A stretch of DNA of 64,000 nt from Archaeoglobi archaeon (lineage in GTDB: Archaea > Halobacteriota > Archaeoglobi > Archaeoglobales > Archaeoglobaceae). The stretch's first letter is position 1. Every line of letters starts with the position of its first letter. The stretch spans positions 1 to 64,000 of the forward strand of contig JAPDIY010000008.1 of assembly GCA_029259335.1 (NCBI GenBank), in the 5' to 3' direction. This document shows, one piece after another, positions 34,997 through 42,974 of the stretch. The position numbers were made by a program, and so were the translations under genes. The notes below the pieces were generated by a model. That model ran no database searches, was not told where the DNA came from, and was given only the letters and a program-made list of their open reading frames with translations.

Positions 34997-35850
34997 AATC
35001 CCACCCAGACAAGCCTAATACCAGCGAAAAGCAAAATAAGTGTCAGAATGTACCTCACATACCTTGCTTTGGTTCTTACAGCAACTCTCGCTCCAATTCT
35101 CGCCCCAACCATAAGTCCCATTACAGCAGGAACCGCAAATATCGGAATTAGCGAACCTGAAATAAAATATGGCACGATTGCAGCGGTGTCGCCAATACTG
35201 ATTATCACAGCACTCGTTGTCGTAGCAACTTTCAGCGGTGCGAGCATTATCAAGTTAATTGTTGGTCCTATCGCCCATCCAGCCCCCAAACCGAAAGTAC
35301 CAGAAATGAAGCCCACCCCGCAGCAAATTAAAAAGGCAAGTGGAGCGTGTTTTAGTTTGTATTCCACAACCCTATCGAGAGATTTTTCATAATAGGGTAT
35401 TTCAAGGCCGAGTTTCTGAGTAATTCTATCCCCCTCGCTTTCGGGATACTCTGTTTTTTTAATAAAAATGTACAGTATACCTATGAATAAAACAATCAGA
35501 CCGAGCATCAACTTGAGGATCGCAACACCGTAACTTCCAAAATGACCTGTGAGGTAAAGTCCGAAGTAGGCACCAATCACCGCAAAAACTGTGTAGGGTG
35601 CGGCAAGAAAGAGGGCGATTCTGATATTTGCAATGCTCCGCAGGTACGTCTGGGCACCCATTCTCGTTCCCGCTACGGCAGATAGCAGACCTGTAGCACG
35701 GACTATATCGGGGTGAATTGAAGTAAATCCGAGAAGAAAAGACGTGAAGAGTACTCCACCACCTGTACCAGCAATGATAGCTACAAACCCAATAGAAAAG
35801 CAGAAGGCAAATATCTCAACAAAAAATTTTATTGTAGTTGGGATAACCAC
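34981..35850 (-). CDS. TSUP (TauE/SafE) family sulfur-compound exporter, copy B
   Basis: 289 residues from a GTG at 35850; another GTG at 35862 is in frame, but a TATA-like TATTTATACTT at about 35870-35880 favours the inner one. The two signature loops are GTGGGVLFTSF and GLGAGWAIGPT. It aligns along its length with copy A: ANIRI, the D/E-V-V-E-Y loop, PLKVATTTS and VGARIGARVAVR. Role as for copy A; two diverged copies may handle different sulfur anions in a sulfate reducer. Confidence 0.9.
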   Translation of the reverse strand: MVIPTTIKFFVEIFAFCFSIGFVAIIAGTGGGVLFTSFLLGFTSIHPDIVRATGLLSAVAGTRMGAQTYLRSIANIRIALFLAAPYTVFAVIGAYFGLYLTGHFGSYGVAILKLMLGLIVLFIGILYIFIKKTEYPESEGDRITQKLGLEIPYYEKSLDRVVEYKLKHAPLAFLICCGVGFISGTFGLGAGWAIGPTINLIMLAPLKVATTTSAVIISIGDTAAIVPYFISGSLIPIFAVPAVMGLMVGARIGARVAVRTKARYVRYILTLILLFAGIRLVWVGLWMMR

Positions 35851-35903
35851 GAGCGTCTGCACGTTTGATAAGTATAAATAATATGATTTAAAAATCTTGC
35901 GTT

Positions 35904-37223
35904 TTACTGCAACCCCTCAACGTATGCCATGAATTCTTTTTCAGACATCTTCACCCATTTCGAATACCATCCACGGATTTTCTCCAGTCTTCCCACTTCA
36001 ACATTGTAGAAGTTCAGCACTCCAAGCATCTCCCCTTCTCTTATCTTCCCATCCATCACTGGCAGAAACACGACTTTCTGAATGACTCCGCCCTCCTCAA
36101 CTCTCCACGGTATACAATCGCAGAAAATGTCAACAACCGTTCCATATGCATGTCTCATGATGTGTAACGGATAAACGATCGTATTCGGCGGAACTTTCAC
36201 TTTCTTGACCTTAACAACAGCGGGCTCTCCGTATCTCAGCTCCTTGTTTTCATCCGCAACCAGCACCTCCCACTTCGCAACAGGGCTCCTTTTGTATCCG
36301 AAAGGTTCAACAGTAACTTCCTTCTTAATTATACCTTCGCCACTCCTGTAAATCATTCTGACTCTCTCTGGACTTTTCTCCTGAATGACGCTCTCAACCT
36401 CAGTGAGACCAACATAATAAACGCTGATCACTCCAATCAAATCTCCCTTCTCTATCTTACCATCCTCAACCGCAAGAAATATTGCCTGCTGTAAATTTTT
36501 CTCATCTTCAACTCTCTTCGGCCTTCCGAGTTCAACAACATCGAGGACTGTGCCATAGGCGTTTCTCATTATGCTGAGGGGAACTACAACCGTGCTGGGT
36601 GGCAGGTTGATCTCTTTTATATTTACACGAACAATGTCTCCCTTCTTAACAGTAATATCCTCGTCTGCAATCAGCATTTCCCACACTCCGATGTGACTAC
36701 GTGTGTATCCAAGAGCGTCAAGCTTGGCTCTCTTCCGATAAACATTCCCGTTATCTCTCCATGTAATATTTGCTTCCGTAACCTCCCTCTTAATCTCAAC
36801 CTTAGGAGGATTCAGACCAAAAATGCGATTCAAAATACCCGCTCTAATGTAGAAAACTTTCAGAACTCCAATCAGATCATCTTTTTTAACTTCTCCACTT
36901 TCAACAGGAATGAAAAGGACTTTATTTATGCATTTCTCATCCTCAACTCTTTCCGGAATTCCACATTCAACCACATCCTGAACAACCCCAAGAGCGTGCC
37001 TCATTATGCTCAAAGGCCCGACCATCGTATTCTCTGGAAGATATATCGGCTTAACTTTTAGTATAACCGGCTTTCCCTTTTCAACGGTAATATCCTCGTC
37101 TGCAATCAGCATTTCCCACTGCGTAACTGGGGCCATCCTGTAACCAAACGGTTTGAGTTCCAGTTCTCTGCGCTCCAGCTTCCCTCCAATCTCATCAACC
37201 CAATAGGTCATCTCCACTTTCAT
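35904..37223 (-). CDS. Protein with three tandem DUF22 domains
   Basis: 439 residues from ATG 37223 (GGTGGTT five bases before). Three repeats of about 145 residues are obvious; each has FGYxRxPVxxWEMLIADE, an IxLPxNTxVxPLxIMRHAxG block and a VEDEK or VEEGG stretch before VVFLPVxxGxIxxGDLIGVL. DUF22 is an archaeal family of unknown function, usually one or two domains. The repeats are diverged, so the triplication is old. A binding role (cofactor or metal-free beta-barrel) is only a guess. No neighbour explains it. Confidence 0.85.
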   Translation of the reverse strand: MKVEMTYWVDEIGGKLERRELELKPFGYRMAPVTQWEMLIADEDITVEKGKPVILKVKPIYLPENTMVGPLSIMRHALGVVQDVVECGIPERVEDEKCINKVLFIPVESGEVKKDDLIGVLKVFYIRAGILNRIFGLNPPKVEIKREVTEANITWRDNGNVYRKRAKLDALGYTRSHIGVWEMLIADEDITVKKGDIVRVNIKEINLPPSTVVVPLSIMRNAYGTVLDVVELGRPKRVEDEKNLQQAIFLAVEDGKIEKGDLIGVISVYYVGLTEVESVIQEKSPERVRMIYRSGEGIIKKEVTVEPFGYKRSPVAKWEVLVADENKELRYGEPAVVKVKKVKVPPNTIVYPLHIMRHAYGTVVDIFCDCIPWRVEEGGVIQKVVFLPVMDGKIREGEMLGVLNFYNVEVGRLEKIRGWYSKWVKMSEKEFMAYVEGLQ

Positions 37224-37373
37224 ATCAACCACCCACTACAATTCGAAATGATTATATGTTATATATCCTTTTCCTTTTTTACAATTTTGAGCGCTTCACT
37301 TATCGTACGATGACCTAATTTAAATTTAATATTTTTGCTTAAAGTTTAAGTTCAAACCGTTTTATCCATATAC

Positions 37374-38492
37374 ATGAAAATCGCGCATATTTCAGACTTA
37401 CATTTCGGAGAAGAACTTGTAAGAGAGAAGGTGGAGAAAGCTGTTAGGCAGATAAACGAAGCTGAACCTGATCTTGTTGTTATTACCGGAGACCTCTCGT
37501 GCTGGGGGATACACTCCGAGATGAGGGATGCTTATGAAACACTCATTGATTTAAAACCTGAAGTTGTGGCGGTACCGGGCAATCATGACGCGAGAAACAT
37601 CGGGCATGAGTTTTTCGAACTGTATTTCGGCGATACAAAAAAACATTACAAGAATGATGTCATATCTTTAATTGCTGCAGACAGCACACAACCGGATCTG
37701 GATGACGGATATATCGGCTACGAACAGAGAGAGTGGATAAGGAACAAGACCAAGAAGAACAAGTTCAATATCCTCGCACTGCATCACCACATAGTTCCAG
37801 TACCGAAAACGGGGAGAGAAAGGAACGTTCTCATAGATGCAGGCGAAATGGTAGAACTCATAACAACATCTGGCATAACTGCTGTACTCGCAGGACACAG
37901 GCACATGCCCTATTCAATAAGATTGATGAGGACACATATAATACACGCCGGAACTCTCGGCTCGTTCAAGGTTCTTGGAATGCCAGATCAGAATTACAAT
38001 ATAATCGAGATTGAAAATGAAACTCTCATATTAAAGCTCAAGTTCGTTGATTTCGGGGAGGTTGAGGTGGGAAAATTCGCGATTAAAACAGAAACACCCG
38101 AATCTATTGATATATACCACAGAATTGCCAAGCCTAAGCGTGTTCTTTTCGTTTCAAAGGCAAACGATTGCAGAACGCAGATGGCCGAGGCCATTTTCAA
38201 CAAGATTTCCCCCAACAACATGCTCGCTCTAAGCGCGGGTTTAGAGCCAGCGGAAAGCGTTGATTTGAGGGCAATAGCAGTTATGAAAGAGCTTGACCTG
38301 AAGGTAAACGGTAAGCCGAGGAAGATAAGCAAAGAGATGTTGAGAGACTTTGATGTGATTATCGAATTTGATGAGCTTGGGCTTGGTGAGTATTGGGACG
38401 TGAGAAAGCCTACAACCATGGAGGAGTACAGAGAGGTAAGAAGAGAAATATGGGGCAGAGTTGAGGAGCTTGTAAAAAGGCTTCTCTATTGA
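37374..38492 (+). CDS. Metallophosphoesterase fused to a Cys-less LMW-phosphatase-like domain
   Basis: 372 residues in two domains. Residues 1-215 are a calcineurin-like phosphoesterase with all metal motifs: ISDLHFGE, GDLSCWG, PGNHDARN, LHHHIVPVP and AGHRHMPY. Residues 255-372 resemble low-molecular-weight phosphotyrosine phosphatase/arsenate reductase: VLFVSKANDCRTQMAEAIF and a C-terminal EYWDVRKP with the general-acid Asp. In the C-x5-R loop the nucleophilic first Cys is Ser261, while Cys266 and Arg267 remain, so this domain is probably a binding module or a dead enzyme. The fusion is not one I recognise. Confidence 0.85.
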   Translation: MKIAHISDLHFGEELVREKVEKAVRQINEAEPDLVVITGDLSCWGIHSEMRDAYETLIDLKPEVVAVPGNHDARNIGHEFFELYFGDTKKHYKNDVISLIAADSTQPDLDDGYIGYEQREWIRNKTKKNKFNILALHHHIVPVPKTGRERNVLIDAGEMVELITTSGITAVLAGHRHMPYSIRLMRTHIIHAGTLGSFKVLGMPDQNYNIIEIENETLILKLKFVDFGEVEVGKFAIKTETPESIDIYHRIAKPKRVLFVSKANDCRTQMAEAIFNKISPNNMLALSAGLEPAESVDLRAIAVMKELDLKVNGKPRKISKEMLRDFDVIIEFDELGLGEYWDVRKPTTMEEYREVRREIWGRVEELVKRLLY

Positions 38493-38825
38493 CCGAAAAT
38501 TTTTGTTATCTGGGCTGTTTTCAAAAACGGAAAATTATGCACCTATGTTCATACCCACTCTATCCCGATTGTACAGTTCGCAATTAAAATCGTCCTCTCG
38601 AGAGTAGCCTACGATACCTTTGAACTAATATTGAAGGTTGGAAACCGATCCAAATGATTTTGGACTGCAATACGAATGTTTGTAGTAGTTAGCTGGGGGC
38701 AGAACGAATCCAATTGGAGAGATATCCACTGGAGAGAGGAAGCAGGATAATAACAAACTCTTCCGTCTGTCAAGCCTAAAAAAAATGGATACTGTACCAA
38801 TAATCAAAGCTCAAGGAAAAAAAAA
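38493..38825. other. Non-coding gap of 333 bases with possible gene debris
   Basis: No gene is supported. A short plus-strand frame near 38690-38828 reads LAGGRTNPIGEISTGERKQD and continues to a stop just before pdaD's end, looking more protein-like than chance, but it has no start or known family. It may be the tail of a decayed gene. Confidence 0.35.
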
Positions 38826-39311
38826 CTAAATTACGAAAACAGCAGCAGCAACAGCAGTGGTGCACTTCTCAACCTTTCCTTTTGCCGTAACGCTAAGAGT
38901 TTTTGCAGTTCCGTTCCCCTGCGTTCTTACCATCTCCGCAGCGAGTTTCTCTGCATGCTTCTCTGCCCCTTCATACCACTCTCCACTGTGCTCTGCTATG
39001 TAGCCATTAATGTTTCCACTGTCCGGAATTGCTGCTCCGATGCTCGCAAAAATCTCCTTGCCCTCTTCACAGCTTGTGTACCTTGCCATAACGCAGAAAA
39101 CGATTTCACCGGGATGGAGTTTTCTCAAACCCTCTTCCTTCTCCACCACAACGCATCCAGGGGGTAATATGCTACTGACGGGAACGAGATTAAACCTCTC
39201 TATTCCTGCATTCCTCAGTGCAAGCTCGAAACTCATAAGTCTGTCCTCATGTCTGCCTATTCCTGAGACAAAGAACACTTCTTTCGGTAGAAGCACAGCT
39301 TTCCTGCCCAT
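38826..39311 (-). CDS. pdaD: Pyruvoyl-dependent arginine decarboxylase
   Basis: 161 residues from ATG 39311 (MGRKAVLLPKEVFFVSG); an ATG ten codons upstream is in frame. The proenzyme self-cleaves between two serines in LVPVSSILPPGC to give a beta chain and an alpha chain with an N-terminal pyruvoyl group. It makes agmatine from arginine, the first step to polyamines and to agmatidine in archaeal tRNA-Ile. Conserved EGEI/HPGEIVFCV and the Glu of the ALRNAGIE segment fit the family. Confidence 0.93.
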   Translation of the reverse strand: MGRKAVLLPKEVFFVSGIGRHEDRLMSFELALRNAGIERFNLVPVSSILPPGCVVVEKEEGLRKLHPGEIVFCVMARYTSCEEGKEIFASIGAAIPDSGNINGYIAEHSGEWYEGAEKHAEKLAAEMVRTQGNGTAKTLSVTAKGKVEKCTTAVAAAVFVI

Positions 39312-39387
39312 GCCTGCTCTTCTGCTATCAAAATTTAACATTTGCTGTGGGAAAAACTATTTATCTCAAATGAATTATCGAAATGCA

Positions 39388-40233
39388 ATGAAGGCATCGG
39401 AAATAATGAACTCAAACGTAATTTCCGCAACTCTTCCGAGTACCCGTGACAAGGTACTTGAACTCTTCAAAAAATATGAAATTTCTGCAGTCCCTGTCCT
39501 GAAGAATTCAAACCTTGTGGGAATAGTTACAAGGAAGGATATTTTGAGAAAAATAGAGGAAAACCAGCTTGCACTGCTTATGACTCCAAATCCGGTTACG
39601 GTTAGTGCAGATGCTGATGTTAAGGAGGTAGTCAAAATCCTCACATCCACACCCTTCAGGAGGCTTCCGGTTGTGGATGATAACAAGCTTGTGGGAATAA
39701 TCACGGTTAGAGACATAGTCAAAAAGATAGCCGAGATGAACATTGAGAAGAGTGTGAGGGAGTACATAACTCCCCATATAGTTTGCGTGTGGGAGAAGAC
39801 ACCGCTCAACGTTGTAGGTGAGATAATGAGGCTCTCCAACTCCGAGCTATGTGGAATACTCAACGAAAATGATGAGCTTGTTGGTATAATTGACGAGAAA
39901 ATCATGCTGACCGAAACGCTAATTGAAGACTTTATAGAGCAAACTGCCTATTTCTCATCAAGTGATACGGATGATAGCTGGAGCTGGGATGCTGTCAGAG
40001 ACTACACGGTAAAGTACTTTGAGGTCAGTGTTGTTAAGCTGCCAAAAGAGCCCGTTAAAAATTACATGAAGAAGCCAGAGTTTGTATATCCGCAGACAAA
40101 CGTTTCTAAATGCGCAAGAAAGATGGTTCAGAGCGATTTGGACTACATACCCGTTCTCGACTCCGAAAACAGGCTGATGGGTACTGTCAGGGACAAGGAT
40201 TTAATCAGGGTTCTTCTGGAGGTTGACGTTTAA
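39388..40233 (+). CDS. Four-CBS-domain protein
   Basis: 281 residues from ATG 39388, leaderless with respect to CTATTTATC at 39356-39364. Four CBS motifs occur in a row: MNSNVISATLPSTRDKV with LVGIVTRKDIL, MTPNPVTVSADADVKEV with LVGIITVRDIV, ITPHIVCVWEKTPLNVV with LVGIIDEKIML, and KPEFVYPQTNVSKC with LMGTVRDKDLI. CBS pairs bind adenosyl nucleotides and sense energy or SAM. With no other domain it is a regulator of an unknown partner. It overlaps the convergent tmk gene by 33 bases. Confidence 0.88.
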   Translation: MKASEIMNSNVISATLPSTRDKVLELFKKYEISAVPVLKNSNLVGIVTRKDILRKIEENQLALLMTPNPVTVSADADVKEVVKILTSTPFRRLPVVDDNKLVGIITVRDIVKKIAEMNIEKSVREYITPHIVCVWEKTPLNVVGEIMRLSNSELCGILNENDELVGIIDEKIMLTETLIEDFIEQTAYFSSSDTDDSWSWDAVRDYTVKYFEVSVVKLPKEPVKNYMKKPEFVYPQTNVSKCARKMVQSDLDYIPVLDSENRLMGTVRDKDLIRVLLEVDV

Positions 40234-40797
40234 AAATTCGCATATAACCCTCTTTACCTCCTCCTTAACTTTATCAAGGGGATTTGAAGCATCGATAATT
40301 ACCGTACTTTCGTCAGCATACTTCAAAAAATTCTCTCTGACCTTTTTTAGGTACTCAAGGTCTTCAAAAGGTGTTAAATCTCCTCTCGACTTGATCCTTT
40401 CCAGAACCACTTCAGGTTCAGCATCAAGAAGTATCACCAAATCAGGTTTGGGTGCCATCTTCTCATTCATTTTCCTTATTTCCTCAGCATCCAGTCCTCT
40501 CGCTCCTTGATAGGCAATGCTTGAGAAGTAGTATCTGTCCATAACCACAACCTTACCTTCCTCCAGTGCAGGCAGAATATTGTTCTTCACGTCCTCAATC
40601 CTGTCCAACATGAAAAGCTCAAGCTCCTTCTCAGGGCTAAGTCTTTTCTTAGAATTCCTTATCCTCTCCCCATACTCACTATCTCCCGGTTCTCTGAGCA
40701 AAACACATTCAAAACCTTTTTTTCTCAGAAGTTCCACAATATATCTGCTTACTGTCGTTTTTCCAGTTCCGTCAATCCCTTCGACGGCTATAAGCAT
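40201..40797 (-). CDS. tmk: Thymidylate kinase
   Basis: 198 residues from ATG 40797, 25 bases after TTATATTAA on the minus strand. P-loop VEGIDGTGKTTVSR, the DR-x-x-x-S motif VVMDRYYFSSIAYQGA and the lid region LERIKSRGD are all present. It phosphorylates dTMP to dTDP. Confidence 0.94.
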   Translation of the reverse strand: MLIAVEGIDGTGKTTVSRYIVELLRKKGFECVLLREPGDSEYGERIRNSKKRLSPEKELELFMLDRIEDVKNNILPALEEGKVVVMDRYYFSSIAYQGARGLDAEEIRKMNEKMAPKPDLVILLDAEPEVVLERIKSRGDLTPFEDLEYLKKVRENFLKYADESTVIIDASNPLDKVKEEVKRVICEFLNVNLQKNPD

Positions 40798-40834
40798 CAC
40801 TACAAAGTTTGGGGCTGATTAATATAACATTCGG

Positions 40835-41092
40835 CTAAGAATAATACTTCAGCTTTGCCCACAGAAACATGCAGAAATTTGCCACATCTAACAGCTCATC
40901 CATGATATTTTCGCTGCTTGAATTACTAACAGCTTCCTTCAACTCCTCAATCTCTTCAAAAAGCCTTTTAATCAGCAAATACATCGAGAAATCTTTCCAC
41001 GGTTCAGGAGTGTTACCCGGTCTGTCAACTCTTCTCAGGTATTTTCCGTACATCTCTCTGGAGAATTTGTCCGCAACTTCCCAGTAGTCCAT
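40835..41092 (-). CDS. MazG-like all-alpha NTP pyrophosphatase, short
   Basis: 85 residues with the E-E-x-x-E (12 or more residues) E-x-x-D pattern of MazG/dUTPase-like enzymes: FEEIEELKEAV and then DELLDVANFCMFL. Such short proteins hydrolyse non-canonical nucleotides as dimers or tetramers. Position directly upstream of tmk on the same strand, with a 37-base gap, suggests a job in the deoxynucleotide pool. Assigned by motif only. Confidence 0.65.
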   Translation of the reverse strand: MDYWEVADKFSREMYGKYLRRVDRPGNTPEPWKDFSMYLLIKRLFEEIEELKEAVSNSSSENIMDELLDVANFCMFLWAKLKYYS

Positions 41093-41190
41093 AAAAGCAA
41101 TCCGAATGAGAACCTTAAGAATTATTGTAAATGATTAATTGCTAAATTGACCGAAAGTGATATATTCTGGTTTTTGAAAATGTATGGACG

Positions 41191-41601
41191 ATGTACAGGT
41201 ATCCGGTTGAAGTCGTTTCGGACACGTATCTGAGCAAGGTTGGCGGATTTAGTTACGAACTCGGAAAAAGGGAGATTGGGATAAACGCAAAAGCTTTGGA
41301 GGTGAACACATCCATCATACCTAATGAGACATTTGCAACTCTCAGGACTTTCGATGACAGGAGGCCGTATTTCTTCAAGCAGCGATTTGTCGTTGTGGCT
41401 GTGGAGGAAAACATGGACTGCTACAAAATGACGGCAAACGGAGAGGTTGTGCTGCCTGATGAAATTAGAGACAGAATGGACGTTAAGGTGGGAGAAGACG
41501 TGATAGTGAACACCGTCGAATCCTTCAGGGTTGACGGGGATTACAGTAACGTGGCAAGGGCGATGTTATGGCACTTAGAGAGCCGAATAAGAAGGAACTG
41601 A
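41191..41601 (+). CDS. Unrecognised protein with an AbrB-like C-terminal part
   Basis: 136 residues. No family is recognised for the first 75 residues. Residues 88-120 (MTANGEVVLPDEIRDRMDVKVGEDVIV) look like a SpoVT/AbrB swapped-hairpin motif, normally a DNA-binding or dimerising element. It overlaps the following PUA gene by 34 bases, so the two are translated together; a shared RNA-related role is possible. Confidence 0.6.
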   Translation: MYRYPVEVVSDTYLSKVGGFSYELGKREIGINAKALEVNTSIIPNETFATLRTFDDRRPYFFKQRFVVVAVEENMDCYKMTANGEVVLPDEIRDRMDVKVGEDVIVNTVESFRVDGDYSNVARAMLWHLESRIRRN

Positions 41602-42104
41602 AAGTAATTAAAAAAGCCCTAAACTATTTTGACTCAAAGAGTTTTCTTAACAAATACGCAATTTTCGTGAGAGAGACGAAAAGCAAAAAGGAGGTCTTTG
41701 CCGTTTCAAAAGATCTTGCAGAGTTTTTGAGGTATTTAGATCCGAATTTGATCTATAATGCTGGAATAAAAATTGGAGAAGTTGGTAGAAGGTTGAGATT
41801 GTCTTTGGAGGGGTCCTTCTGGCTTATGGGAAATGACAAAAAGAAGGTGTGGGTGAACGAGAAGGGAGAGATGCTTTTCTTGTACGGCAGGGATATCTTC
41901 TCCTCCTCAGTCGTGAAAACAGGGGATTTTGGAGAGAATGAAGTAGTTTTTGTGTCCAATAGGCATGGAGACATAATAGGGATAGGAAAGAGCAGATTTT
42001 CGGCAGAGAAAATTTGGGATGTCGATCCTGAGAGAGTTGTAGTTGAGAACTTAACTGACAGGGGCGAGTACATCAGGCACAAAAGGCTGTACGATTCGTT
42101 TTAA
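41568..42104 (+). CDS. PUA-domain RNA-binding protein
   Basis: 178 residues. The C-terminal 80 residues form a PUA domain: FSSSVVKTGDFGENEVVFVSN and GIGKSRFSAEKI. The N-terminal 95 resemble the pre-PUA part of NIP7-like ribosome-biogenesis proteins (KNEVFAVSKDLAEFLRYLDPNLIYNAGIKIGE-type segment, here split as KEVFAVSKDLAEFL and NAGIKIGEV). Likely binds rRNA or tRNA. It is followed by L37Ae and RpoP, consistent with a translation/transcription cluster. Confidence 0.75.
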   Translation: MALREPNKKELKVIKKALNYFDSKSFLNKYAIFVRETKSKKEVFAVSKDLAEFLRYLDPNLIYNAGIKIGEVGRRLRLSLEGSFWLMGNDKKKVWVNEKGEMLFLYGRDIFSSSVVKTGDFGENEVVFVSNRHGDIIGIGKSRFSAEKIWDVDPERVVVENLTDRGEYIRHKRLYDSF

Positions 42105-42159
42105 ATCTGCAATCAGTTTGGTGGGAAAATATTAAATGCAATCCCCACTCTCAAACTTC

Positions 42160-42411
42160 ATGGGCAGAACCAAGAAAGTGAAGTCAGCGGGCAGGTTCGG
42201 AACGAGATACGGTCTTAGAGTACGAAGGACGTGGGTTGAGATCGACGTCTTGCAGAGGCAGAAATACATCTGCAAGAAATGCGGGAAGAAGGCAGTGAAG
42301 AGAGTCGGAACGGGTATCTGGGAATGCAGGCACTGTGGTTACAAGTTTGCAGGTGGTTGCTATCAGCCAGCCACACCGGGTGGTAGAATTGTTGACAAGT
42401 CTTTGAGGTGA
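42160..42411 (+). CDS. rpl37ae: Ribosomal protein eL43 (L37Ae)
   Basis: 83 residues from ATG 42160 (MGRTKKVKSAGRFGTRYG); a frame extension to 42136 is not needed, because a TATA-like AATATTAAAT near 42128 puts the transcript start at this ATG. Zinc finger CKKCGKKAVKRVG and WECRHCGYKFAGG is intact. Confidence 0.96.
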   Translation: MGRTKKVKSAGRFGTRYGLRVRRTWVEIDVLQRQKYICKKCGKKAVKRVGTGIWECRHCGYKFAGGCYQPATPGGRIVDKSLR

Positions 42412-42414
42412 TTT

Positions 42415-42555
42415 ATGTCCTACATCTGCCTTATTTGTGGAGCGGAGGTTGATATTGACCCCGAAAGGAGCCTTATTCAATGTACTAACTGCGGCGGTAG
42501 GATTCTGATTAAGCCGCGACCACTTGCGAAGAAGAAGAGGGTAAAAGCCATATAA
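42415..42555 (+). CDS. rpoP: DNA-directed RNA polymerase subunit P
   Basis: 46 residues, three bases after the L37Ae stop, with TGAGGTGAT overlapping it as ribosome-binding site. Zinc-ribbon cysteines are in YICLICGAEV and LIQCTNCGGRIL, and the basic tail RPLAKKKRVKAI is typical of archaeal RpoP (Rpb12). It bridges the Rpo3-Rpo10 assembly platform. The L37Ae-RpoP order is conserved in Euryarchaeota. Confidence 0.95.
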   Translation: MSYICLICGAEVDIDPERSLIQCTNCGGRILIKPRPLAKKKRVKAI

Positions 42556-42575
42556 TAATTGATACCACTACTTTT

Positions 42576-42974
42576 GTGAAATTCAGATGCAAGATCGTGA
42601 GCAGAGGTTACGCTGAGGGAAAAGCACTCGTATCCAAGGAGTATATTTCGTTTCTTGGAGGTGTGAACAAAGATACGGGTGTGATAGAAGCAGAATCGGA
42701 ATTAAAGGGTCAAACAGTGGCGAACAAGATTCTGATTTTTCCCGGTGGCAAGGGCTCGACAGTCGGAACGTATGTTCTCCTAAATCTGAAAAAGAACGGT
42801 GTTGCTCCAAAGGCAATAATAAACAGAAAGACAGAGCCAATCATCGCCGTTGGTGCTGTAATCGCAGGTATCCCGCTTGTTGAGGTGAAAGATGAGAAAT
42901 TTTTCGAAATCGTTAAAACTGGAGACAGAGTGAGAGTGGATGCAAACAGCGGCTATGTAGAGTTGATAAAATGA
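42576..42974 (+). CDS. Phosphomevalonate dehydratase small subunit (AcnX swivel domain, DUF126)
   Basis: 132 residues of aconitase-X swivel type: KIVSRGYAEGKALVS at the start and IFPGGKGSTVGTYVLLNLK in the middle, the phosphate-binding loop. With the large AcnX subunit (not in the window) it dehydrates 5-phosphomevalonate to trans-anhydromevalonate 5-phosphate in the archaeal mevalonate pathway to isoprenoid lipids. GTG start. It overlaps the protease gene by four bases. Confidence 0.9.
   Translation: MKFRCKIVSRGYAEGKALVSKEYISFLGGVNKDTGVIEAESELKGQTVANKILIFPGGKGSTVGTYVLLNLKKNGVAPKAIINRKTEPIIAVGAVIAGIPLVEVKDEKFFEIVKTGDRVRVDANSGYVELIK

Noticed and set aside
39010-39387. 126-codon extension of the CBS protein
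   Set aside because: It is the complementary shadow of pdaD; a TATA box at 39356-39364 supports the start at 39388.
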